Position numbers and translations under genes: made by a program. A DNA stretch of 8,477 nucleotides from Bacteroidia bacterium (GTDB lineage: Bacteria; Bacteroidota; Bacteroidia; Bacteroidales; Azobacteroidaceae), in NCBI GenBank assembly GCA_025996865.1, contig BNTV01000162.1, positions 1 through 8,477 of the forward strand, in the 5' to 3' direction. Under the pieces are notes generated by a model. The model ran no database searches, had not been told where the DNA came from, and saw nothing but the letters and a program-made list of their open reading frames with translations. Below, in pieces: positions 1-6,165 of this stretch. Within the stretch, counting starts at the first letter, position 1. Every line of letters begins with the position of its first letter.

Positions 1-150
1 CATCTTTTTGATACGTTCAACTATGTTGTCGGTACGCAAACCATTGAGCCTGCCTATAAGTTTACATCGGAAAGCTCGTTGGTGGAAACCGCTCAGGCGA
101 TAGTGGACATGGGTAGCAATACGCTGATTTATGATATTATTTTGAACTAA
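1..150 (+). CDS. C-terminal end of a truncated or partial protein, possibly related to TIM-barrel glycoside hydrolases
   Basis: The frame is open from base 1 and ends at TAA 148-150, giving 49 visible residues; the start lies outside the window. The visible peptide contains FNYVVGTQTIEPAYKF, then a predicted helix (LVETAQAIVDMGSN), then a hydrophobic strand that ends in ILN. From memory, the pattern 'GTQTI-P-Y-F ... A-I--MGSN-(L/I)K' occurs near the beginning of secreted Bacteroidetes proteins of the cellulase/TIM-barrel type, where it is the first barrel helix and strand. If so, the stop comes just after the first barrel element and the rest of the enzyme is missing. No coding continuation was seen in the 87 bases before the next gene. 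The function call is weak; the reading frame itself is likely. Confidence 0.5.
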   Translation, partial: HLFDTFNYVVGTQTIEPAYKFTSESSLVETAQAIVDMGSNTLIYDIILN

Positions 151-166
151 AAGCACACAATTTTTT

Positions 167-196
167 TTTGCGTTTCATTATTTTTCACTATATTTG
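167..196 (+). promoter_or_regulatory. Probable Bacteroidetes-type promoter for the AraC-family gene
   Basis: An exact match to the -7 element TAnnTTTG (TATATTTG, 189-196) is preceded by TTTG at 167-170, giving an 18-base gap against the usual 19-21 for the -33/-7 pair of Bacteroides sigma-ABfr promoters. The expected transcript would begin about 30-40 bases before the ATG at 238. The TTTG sits at the end of a run of nine T, which could also be the tail of a terminator for the upstream frame, although no strong hairpin precedes it. Confidence 0.45.
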
Positions 197-237
197 CAAA
201 CAATTATTTTGTAATCATCTGTTATTATTGATTTTAT

Positions 238-1107
238 ATGTCATACATTCAACAAGAAATTCCTCCAATCAGTGAAGATGATTTATTCATTATCTTGAAC
301 CATCCGGATGCAAAATTTGACTATGCCACGCATTTTCATTCGGAATACGAATTAAATATGGTGCTGAATACCAAAGGTAAACGTATTGTCGGTGATTCGG
401 TGGAAACATTTACGGATTTTGATTTGGTATTAATCGGGCCCAACATTCCGCATGCGTGGAGAGGCGAAATAATACAAGGCAATCATGTCGTAACGATTCA
501 GTTTCACAACCAATTATTAGATTTCCCTATTTTGAACAAAAAAATGTTTGCGCTGATTAAAGATTTATTGCAAAAATCCTCGCGTGGTGTTCAATTTCTT
601 GAAAATAAAAATTCCTCTCTTTGTCGAAAAATCTTGAATCTGCCTAATTTAACGGGATTTAATGTCAGTCTGGAATTTTTGTCTTTACTCTATGAATTGG
701 CATCCAGTCCCAATCAAAGATTATTGGCAAGCAACGTTTTCGATTCGGAAAGCGTGGTACGGGAATCCAAAAGCCGGAGAATTTCAAAAGTGTGTAATTT
801 TGTCAACGCAAATTATATGTGCCCCATCAAATTGCCGGAAATAGCCGCAGAAATCAACATGAGCCCTTCGGCGCTCAGTCATTTCTTCAAAAAACGAACC
901 AGCCGGAATTTAATAGATTATGTCAACGACATCCGCTTGGGTTACGCCACGAAAATGCTGTTTGAAACGACACATAGCATCAACGAAATCGCGTTCTTGT
1001 GCGGGTTTAATAATATTGCCAATTTCAATCGTGTTTTCAAGAAGTCGAAAGGGCAAACACCGAGCGAATTTCGGACTGATATTCATAAAATATTGACAAA
1101 ATATTGA
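238..1107 (+). CDS. AraC-family transcriptional regulator with N-terminal cupin sensor
   Basis: Cytoplasmic DNA-binding regulator of 289 residues, a normal size for the family. Residues about 25-95 form a cupin-like sensing domain: the HFHSEYE motif (32-38), then VGDSVETF and LVLIGPNIPHAW (63-74), the arrangement found in Bacteroidetes AraC proteins that commonly control sugar-use genes. Residues about 181-280 are the two-helix-turn-helix DNA-binding domain. The first HTH is around 198-218 (LPEIAAEINMSPSALSHFFK), and the second is around 247-268 (SINEIAFLCGFNNIANFNRVFK), followed by the family's closing K-x-G-x-T-P-S-E-F-R. The ATG at 238 is used because it precedes the whole cupin domain and lies at a suitable distance from a TAnnTTTG box. 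The ligand and targets cannot be read from the sequence; the truncated frame just upstream might once have been a target. A small membrane protein follows after 46 bases and could share the transcript. Confidence 0.93.
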   Translation: MSYIQQEIPPISEDDLFIILNHPDAKFDYATHFHSEYELNMVLNTKGKRIVGDSVETFTDFDLVLIGPNIPHAWRGEIIQGNHVVTIQFHNQLLDFPILNKKMFALIKDLLQKSSRGVQFLENKNSSLCRKILNLPNLTGFNVSLEFLSLLYELASSPNQRLLASNVFDSESVVRESKSRRISKVCNFVNANYMCPIKLPEIAAEINMSPSALSHFFKKRTSRNLIDYVNDIRLGYATKMLFETTHSINEIAFLCGFNNIANFNRVFKKSKGQTPSEFRTDIHKILTKY

Positions 1108-1153
1108 TTTTTTCGCGTCATTGATTCTTATCAAAAAAACAAATTTTGTACAC

Positions 1154-1324
1154 ATGAAATTTTTTCTTAAAAACGGCGGCATCTGGGTGTTATTAATCGG
1201 GGAATTGTTTCTGATTATTCCGTTTTTTCTTAAAAATGAAACGAATACGACACTCGCGATGGGTTTAACGTTGGTAATTACCGGCTTTGTCTTGTATGTT
1301 ATTATAAATAAAAAAATCCGTTAG
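1154..1324 (+). CDS. Small two-helix membrane protein (56 residues), function unknown
   Basis: The ATG at 1154 gives 56 residues ending at TAG 1322-1324. A longer version from a TTG at 1121 is possible, but its extra 11 residues are polar and without family character. Two hydrophobic helices are seen: about 9-26 (GIWVLLIGELFLIIPFF) and about 33-51 (TLAMGLTLVITGFVLYVII). They are joined by a short polar loop, LKNETN, and the protein ends in a basic tail, NKKIR. This suggests an inner-membrane hairpin with both ends in the cytoplasm. Similar tiny uncharacterised membrane proteins are, from memory, common in Bacteroidales. The gene starts 46 bases after the regulator gene with no obvious promoter between them, and a hairpin terminator follows at once, so it probably closes a two-gene transcript. 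No function can be assigned. Confidence 0.7.
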   Translation: MKFFLKNGGIWVLLIGELFLIIPFFLKNETNTTLAMGLTLVITGFVLYVIINKKIR

Positions 1325-1346
1325 GGTTAGTGGGAAACGGATTTTT
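1312..1346 (+). terminator. Rho-independent terminator overlapping the end of the small membrane protein gene
   Basis: AAAAATCCGTT (1312-1322) is perfectly complementary to AACGGATTTTT (1336-1346), giving an 11-base-pair stem with a 13-base loop and a T-rich right side. The left arm includes the last two sense codons and the first base of the stop codon. The A-rich left arm would give T-rich RNA in the other direction, so it may also stop transcripts running leftwards. Confidence 0.75.
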
Positions 1347-1350
1347 ATAT

Positions 1351-1512
1351 CAGACTTGCTCCTCCCGTGAAAAATTACTGAACCACGTTCATTCACACAC
1401 TCTGTAACTATTCAAAAAATCTTGAAATTGTTTTCCCAAACAATAACAAAAAAAGTATAATTCTAATTTTGACAACTCCAATAATTTTTCCGGGAGTAAG
1501 CACTTAAGTCTG
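1351..1512. repeat. Inverted-repeat pair bounding a small non-coding stretch (possible MITE-like remnant)
   Basis: Left arm 1351-1377 and right arm 1482-1512 are imperfect reverse complements. Read outside to inside, both share CAGACTT, then GCT, then CTCCCG, then GAAAAATTA. That is 25 matched pairs, interrupted by a 4-base insertion (AAGT), a C versus TA difference, and a one-base bulge. The inner segment of about 104 bases is A+T-rich, has no reading frame of note, and holds a small hairpin at 1427-1444. Both outer flanks contain TATAT-like sequence. The arrangement could be the remains of a transposable element, a long-range RNA structure, or an inactive regulatory stretch. No other copy was seen in the window. 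Confidence 0.45.
1427..1444 (-). terminator. Weak candidate terminator downstream of the leftward operon
   Basis: ATTGTTT and AAACAAT form a perfect 7-base-pair stem around a 4-base loop. On the minus strand the stem is followed within about 6 bases by a run of T (complement of 1415-1420). It lies about 145 bases beyond the stop of the last operon gene. The stem is A+T-rich and weak, but no better candidate lies closer to that stop. Confidence 0.3.
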
Positions 1513-1589
1513 CATATATAATATAGTGCAAACATCGTGCCAAACTTATATTTTAAATATTAAATTCAAAAATTTGTCCGTATTCTACA

Positions 1590-4481
1590 TTATTTGTTAT
1601 TAATTGCTTCGTAAATCACGTCTTGTATCCGCGTTCGGATATTCAATTGCGATAAACGATTGGGCGTGCGGGACGGATAAACTCGATTGGACAAAAATAT
1701 GTATATCAAATCTTTATCGGGATCTACCCAAAAACAAGTTCCCGTAAAACCGGTATGGCCGTAAGTATGCGCTGAAGCCGAAAGACTTGTGGGACTTTTA
1801 CCGGGATTTTTCATGTCCGGCTTGTCAAAACCCAATCCGCGGCGACTGTGAGCGCTTTTGGTTTTGGTAAACAGGCTGACGGTTTCTCTACTCAAATACT
1901 TTTCGTCTCCGTATTCACCTCCGTTTAACAACATTTGCAGCACTTTAGCCAAATCGTTTGCATTGGAAAAGAGGCCTGCATTTCCCGAAACGCCGCCCAT
2001 TACAGCAGCTGCTTCATCGTGTGGATAGCCGACAAGAAGCTGTTTTCTCCAAATTTCGTCGTATTCCGTAGGCGCAATATTTTCTATGGAGATTTTCCTT
2101 AAAGGCAAAAAGCCGGTAGAATTGGCTCCTAAATCGGCGTATAGCCAATTATTCAGAAAATTATCAAGCGTTTGGTCAGATATATTTTCTATGATTTCTT
2201 TCAAGAGCATGAAGTTTAAATCGCTGTAAAGATAACCGTTGTTTTTTCTCAATTTGGAATCAATGATTGCTTTCAATACTTCTTTCTGAAAATCCGTTTT
2301 TATATAAAAATGGTCTGCGACTTGTTTTTCAATGCCGGTCTCAGGTTGAGTTGAAACCCTCGTTTCAGTCAACGATTTGTAGAAAGGCAAAAAAGCCGGT
2401 AAACGGGTTGCATGGAACAGCGCCGATTGAATCGTAAGGTTTTCTTTATCCGAATGTTTCAATTCGGGAACGAACCGGCTGATTTTGTCGGACAAGGTAA
2501 TTTTTTTTGTATCGTACAATTTCATGATGGCGGGAAGTGTCGCAAGCGTTTTAGTCACAGAGGCCAAATCGTAAACATCCGTATTCCGGACGGGACGTGT
2601 ACCAGCGTAATCGAAATATCCAAATGATTGATTATAGACCACAACACCTTCCTTGGCAACTACGATTTGACATCCCGGAAATGCTTGATTGTCAATTCCT
2701 TCTTTTACAATAAACTCGATTTTCCTTAATCTTTCGGACGACATTTTTACTTCCGGCGCTTCCTGGTAGGACAATCTTACTTTTTGAGTTGTCAACCCGT
2801 CGCCGAAATCAAACAAATTGGAGATGCTTACCGGCAATTTCCCTTTGGCGGGAATTCCACCCATAATGATTTCTGCAGCAGCTTGTTGTGCACCCTGCGT
2901 GTCTTCGTAGGCTAAAACCACGGATTTTGCCGCGGAAATGCTTTGTTTGAATCGGACAAGGGAGTAGGGTAAGGTGAAGAAACATAAACTGACCGGTATT
3001 TCTTTCACTAAACTCCTGAGTTCCGGAAAATCGGATTGTTTGATGGAGTGTATAGAGCAAATAACTTCGTCATAGTCTTTTAGCTGTCCGAAAACAGTTC
3101 CGGGATTTTTTTGAACATCGGATAAAGTCATGTTGAAAAAATCGAAATTTCCGTACAAGGCCAACCGGTTTTGAAAGGCGGAATTATAATCCGCACCAAT
3201 GGATAAAACGGCTATTTTCTTCTTTCCTAATTCTTTAACAGGAATTTGTTCTCCGTTATTCTTCAAAAGGGTAATCGCTTCGTTATTGAGTTTTTGCACC
3301 AGCCATTTAGCATAATCCGAATTAATTCTTTCGCTAAGCCCATATAATTCAACCGGTTTCAGATTGTTTAATTCAAGAATATATTTGTATCGTAATACTT
3401 TCAAGCATCTTTCCTCAATGGTTGATAAATTGATAACGCCCAATTCGACCGCTCTTTTTACCTCTGCAATTTCCGAAGCTATTTGTGTGGGATTCAATAG
3501 AATATCGTTTCCAGCTACCAAAGCCTGAACGGAAATACTTTTTTTAATGGTGGCAGTAGCGCCTTTCATGACAAGGGCGTCCGTGAATGTTAATCCTTTG
3601 AATTTTAAGTCTTTTTTCAATAATCTATCTACGATTTTAGGAGACAGGGAACTTGGCATACGGGGAGTATTGTCCAAAGCAGGGACAGATAAATGTCCGG
3701 TCATTATTCCTGAAAAACCTTCCTCGATAAATTCTTTAAAAGGATATAATTCAATGTCTTCGATATGCTGTTGAGAATGATTTACTACCGGTAAAGTTTT
3801 GTGCGAATCAGCCGAAGTATCACCGTGTCCGGGAAAATGTTTCCCGACAGCCATTACTTTGTAACTTTCCAAACCTTGAGAATACGCAATGCTTTTTTCG
3901 GCTACAAGCTGCTTGTTTTCACCGAAAGAACGGTTTCCGATTACCGGATTATCGGGATTGTTATTTACATCCAATACCGGTGCAAAGTTGATATGTACGC
4001 CTAATTCGCGACATTCCCGGCCTACTTCCGCACCGTAAAGTTGAATCAAATGGTTGTCGGTAATCGCTCCCAGCATCATGTTTTTGGGAAATCGGGGCGT
4101 GTTTTCGATGCGCATGGATAATCCCCATTCTCCGTCGAAAGAAATGAGCAAGGGAATTTTTGAAGATTGTTGATAAAGATTGATACTTTGGGCTTCGTCT
4201 TCCAAAGAACCTTTGGAAAAAAGAATTCCGCCGATTTTTTGTTCTTGAATGTATTTCAGTATTTTAGCATTATAGGAAGGGCTTGGGTCTGCCGTAACCA
4301 TGAACAACTGTCCGATTTTTTCATCCAAAGTCATTGAATCAAAAATCGAGTCTGCCCATTGTACCATTTTTAATGAATCTGTTAGCTGATACAGAGTCGG
4401 TTGTTTTTGTGCATAAGCTAAAGAACTGAAAATTAGCAAACTAAATAATGTCAAAAAATAAGTCCTTTTTGTTTTTGTCAT
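1590..4481 (-). CDS. Exported fusion of GH3 beta-N-acetylglucosaminidase (NagZ-like) and serine hydrolase (AmiE/class C beta-lactamase-like)
   Basis: A 963-residue protein with a Sec signal peptide (basic MTKTKR, hydrophobic core, probable cleavage after AYA-24). Residues about 35-375 are a GH3 barrel of NagZ type. They contain INFAPVLDVN (164-173) and the loop KHFPGHGDTSADSH (214-227), whose Asp225-Ser-His227 matches the NagZ acid/base dyad; Asp301 in FTDAL is the expected nucleophile. Residues about 395-560 resemble the GH3 C-terminal alpha/beta domain. Residues about 582-960 are a beta-lactamase-family serine hydrolase with SVTK (Ser641, Lys644), Tyr752-Ser-Asp754 in place of YxN, and HTG at 909-911. 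In Bacillus subtilis, NagZ and AmiE are separate neighbouring proteins that in turn release GlcNAc and remove the peptide from MurNAc-peptides, so this fusion probably does both steps in the periplasm; that is inference. The ATG overlaps the previous gene's stop (ATGA, 4478-4481), making it the last gene of the operon. Confidence 0.93.
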   Translation of the reverse strand: MTKTKRTYFLTLFSLLIFSSLAYAQKQPTLYQLTDSLKMVQWADSIFDSMTLDEKIGQLFMVTADPSPSYNAKILKYIQEQKIGGILFSKGSLEDEAQSINLYQQSSKIPLLISFDGEWGLSMRIENTPRFPKNMMLGAITDNHLIQLYGAEVGRECRELGVHINFAPVLDVNNNPDNPVIGNRSFGENKQLVAEKSIAYSQGLESYKVMAVGKHFPGHGDTSADSHKTLPVVNHSQQHIEDIELYPFKEFIEEGFSGIMTGHLSVPALDNTPRMPSSLSPKIVDRLLKKDLKFKGLTFTDALVMKGATATIKKSISVQALVAGNDILLNPTQIASEIAEVKRAVELGVINLSTIEERCLKVLRYKYILELNNLKPVELYGLSERINSDYAKWLVQKLNNEAITLLKNNGEQIPVKELGKKKIAVLSIGADYNSAFQNRLALYGNFDFFNMTLSDVQKNPGTVFGQLKDYDEVICSIHSIKQSDFPELRSLVKEIPVSLCFFTLPYSLVRFKQSISAAKSVVLAYEDTQGAQQAAAEIIMGGIPAKGKLPVSISNLFDFGDGLTTQKVRLSYQEAPEVKMSSERLRKIEFIVKEGIDNQAFPGCQIVVAKEGVVVYNQSFGYFDYAGTRPVRNTDVYDLASVTKTLATLPAIMKLYDTKKITLSDKISRFVPELKHSDKENLTIQSALFHATRLPAFLPFYKSLTETRVSTQPETGIEKQVADHFYIKTDFQKEVLKAIIDSKLRKNNGYLYSDLNFMLLKEIIENISDQTLDNFLNNWLYADLGANSTGFLPLRKISIENIAPTEYDEIWRKQLLVGYPHDEAAAVMGGVSGNAGLFSNANDLAKVLQMLLNGGEYGDEKYLSRETVSLFTKTKSAHSRRGLGFDKPDMKNPGKSPTSLSASAHTYGHTGFTGTCFWVDPDKDLIYIFLSNRVYPSRTPNRLSQLNIRTRIQDVIYEAINNK

Positions 4482-5407
4482 TTTCTTTTTTCCTCCATAA
4501 TAATGTTGAGCCGCCCGAAATAAACGCCGTAGGCTCCTGTCTGATTGATGATTACTTCACGTCCGTCCGCGTTTGATTCTTTATCGGGTTCAGACATAAA
4601 GGTATGGGTGTGTCCTCCCAAAATAATGTCGATGTAGCGACTTTTTTGGGCTATCGTAATGTCTCCAACGTGTTCTTCATTGGCATAATAACCTAAATGT
4701 GACAAACAAATTATCAAATCACACTTTTCCTTTTCTTTTAAGAATGCGGCCGTCACATTCGTCGATTCGACAGGGTCAAGATATTTCACGCCTACCGAAT
4801 TGGATTTGGATACCAAGCCTTCGGGATTGACGGTCAGCCCGATAATACCTATTTTTATTCCGTTTCGTTTGATAATATGGTATTTTTTGGTAAGCCCGTC
4901 CATCGGCGTCCCTGAAAAATCCAAATTGGTAGCAATAAAAGGAAATTTAGCTTGCTTAATCATTTTGGCTAAAAATTCCAATCCATTGTCAAATTCGTGA
5001 TTGCCGAGGCAAGCGGCATCTGTTTTCATCAAATTCGCAACGGCTATTTCGGCGCCACCTTTGAACCAGTTGAAATAAGGAGTTCCCTGCACGAGGTCGC
5101 CGCAATGGAAAAGCAGGACATTTTTGGTTTCTTTGCGGACCTGTTCCACGTAATTATTCAAGCGTACCATTCCTCCTTTGTTAGAATAGGTTGATTGGTT
5201 TTCGGGGAATGTTTCAATACGGCTGTGGGTATCGTTGATGTGCAAGACGACAAGCGATTTTTCTTGTGCTTGAATGCTGAGAGATAGTGCGAGTAAAAGG
5301 ATTGTTACCCCCCGGCCCCCTAAAGGGGGTGTGAGGGTAGTGAGTTTGTTTATTATGTTGCGGAAAAAACCCTCTTTAGGGGGTTTTGGGGTATCTATTG
5401 CTTTCAT
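4478..5407 (-). CDS. Secreted metallophosphoesterase: N-terminal catalytic domain of a 5'-nucleotidase, as a separate protein
   Basis: 309 residues, covering only the calcineurin-like catalytic half of UshA/5'-nucleotidase enzymes, which are usually 500-600 residues. The metal-binding motifs are complete: NDTH (Asp59, His61), GD (Asp104), GNHE (Asn136, His137), SH (His237) and GGHTH (His266, His268). It should hydrolyse nucleotides or other phosphoesters in the periplasm with two metal ions. The missing substrate-binding half is encoded by the gene directly upstream, whose stop overlaps this start (ATGA, 5404-5407), so the two products probably act together. The N-terminus is odd: residues about 5-35 are encoded by a palindromic repeat and are rich in Pro and Gly (TPPLGGRG), while the signal-peptide core (residues 34-47, ending IQA before Gln48) lies unusually far in. 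No ATG, GTG or TTG codon occurs in frame between residue 1 and residue 55, so the ATG at 5407 is the only start that keeps the signal peptide. Confidence 0.93.
   Translation of the reverse strand: MKAIDTPKPPKEGFFRNIINKLTTLTPPLGGRGVTILLLALSLSIQAQEKSLVVLHINDTHSRIETFPENQSTYSNKGGMVRLNNYVEQVRKETKNVLLFHCGDLVQGTPYFNWFKGGAEIAVANLMKTDAACLGNHEFDNGLEFLAKMIKQAKFPFIATNLDFSGTPMDGLTKKYHIIKRNGIKIGIIGLTVNPEGLVSKSNSVGVKYLDPVESTNVTAAFLKEKEKCDLIICLSHLGYYANEEHVGDITIAQKSRYIDIILGGHTHTFMSEPDKESNADGREVIINQTGAYGVYFGRLNIIMEEKRK
5304..5395. repeat. Palindromic repeat element inside the 5' coding end of the metallophosphoesterase gene
   Basis: Two 27-base arms (5304-5330 and 5369-5395) are imperfect inverted copies: 21 of 27 positions match, including TACCCC, CCCCCTAAAG and GGGT blocks. 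They are separated by a 38-base A+T-rich spacer. The arms are runs of C and G, quite unlike the surrounding A+T-rich genes. On the minus strand the element is read through as residues 5-35 of the metallophosphoesterase. Its makeup recalls short dispersed G/C-tract repeats in Bacteroidetes genomes that, when translated, give peptides like PPLGG; that family link is from memory. No second copy was found in the window. Confidence 0.7.
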
Positions 5408-6165
5408 TTTCTGATAGTTATTCTGTTATCCAAATTCGAGTCAATCACTTTATTTTCAGCGGTTTGTTTTTTAACATATTCTATCAAAACGTCCCGGAGA
5501 AGCTTGTTTGAATCCGTAACTTTTACGGCTTTCGTAAGCGCTTCCATTCCGTCGTTGCCTTCGGCCAGATAATCAATGGCAGCCACGCGATAAATTTTAT
5601 TTTCATCAACCGCTTTTCCACCGATTTTCAACGAATTAACGGCTTTATCTTCAATTATTACTTCCATGTTTTTCGATAGACCTTCTCCTCCGGATTTTGC
5701 TACGGAATCGAAAAATTCTTCAACCGCTTTTCCCGGTAATTCGAGTAAGACAAGCCGGTTGTTGAACGGAAAGATTTCGTACATATCACCGATTGTTATT
5801 TCTCCTTGATTCAAGGTGTTGCGGATTCCACCAATATTCATTACCGCAAAATCGACTGTTCCCCACAAGCCGGAAGCGTAGTACAGCATTGCATCGGCGG
5901 TGAAGTTGGTTAATAAACTTTGGGGCTTGCTTTTGGTCAATGTTCTATTGGCTGTTCCGATGACTTTTTGAGTTTCCTCAGTCATTGTCGTTTTGAGGGA
6001 ATTGACCAATATCCGCATTCCGGTATTTGTTGCCGGTTCCCACGTACTGTTCATTTCCACGCGGGAAACTTCGATATTTTTTACAATGTATTGTTTTCTT
6101 GCACAGGCAGTAAATAAAATGACTGCAATGAAAAATATTCCTGTTTTCAGATTAACCTTCTTCAT
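5404..6165 (-). CDS. Lipoprotein consisting of a 5'-nucleotidase C-terminal (substrate-binding) domain
   Basis: 253 residues. The N-terminus is a lipoprotein signal: MKKVNLK, a hydrophobic stretch, and a lipobox LFTAC with Cys21 as the lipidated residue, so it is anchored in the inner or outer membrane. Residues about 65-250 match the 5'-nucleotidase C-terminal domain: LLTNFTADAM (84-93), VMNIGGIRNTL (108-118), GEITIGDMYEIFPFNN (121-136), and a late DYLAEGNDGM loop (198-207). In two-domain enzymes this domain holds the nucleotide base and closes on the metal site. Here the metal site is on the next gene's product, so this protein probably works as its partner. The usual GGDG-aromatic loop reads GNDGM, lacking the aromatic residue that would stack on the base, so the substrate may differ. 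The ATG lies 14 bases inside the upstream ATPase gene, and its TGA overlaps the next ATG. Confidence 0.9.
   Translation of the reverse strand: MKKVNLKTGIFFIAVILFTACARKQYIVKNIEVSRVEMNSTWEPATNTGMRILVNSLKTTMTEETQKVIGTANRTLTKSKPQSLLTNFTADAMLYYASGLWGTVDFAVMNIGGIRNTLNQGEITIGDMYEIFPFNNRLVLLELPGKAVEEFFDSVAKSGGEGLSKNMEVIIEDKAVNSLKIGGKAVDENKIYRVAAIDYLAEGNDGMEALTKAVKVTDSNKLLRDVLIEYVKKQTAENKVIDSNLDNRITIRK

Noticed and set aside
161..169. Run of nine T after the first stop codon, considered as a terminator
   Set aside because: No convincing G/C-containing hairpin precedes the run, and the TTTG at its end fits better as a -33 promoter element.
910..1182. Minus-strand 90-residue frame opposite the regulator's HTH domain
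   Set aside because: It is antisense to conserved AraC helices, with no family character of its own.
1526..1545. Short direct repeat (GTGCAAAC / GTGCCAAAC) considered as an operator
   Set aside because: The copies are only 8-9 bases long, differ by an inserted base, and lie downstream of the operon's stop and not near a start.
1551..1575. A+T palindromes considered as a terminator for the leftward operon
   Set aside because: The stems contain only A-T pairs and are too weak; such patterns are expected by chance in this A+T-rich gap.
2809..3060. Minus-strand 83-residue frame within the GH3-serine hydrolase gene
   Set aside because: It lies out of frame inside one continuous 963-codon gene whose domains are intact; there is no sign of frameshift or a separate product.
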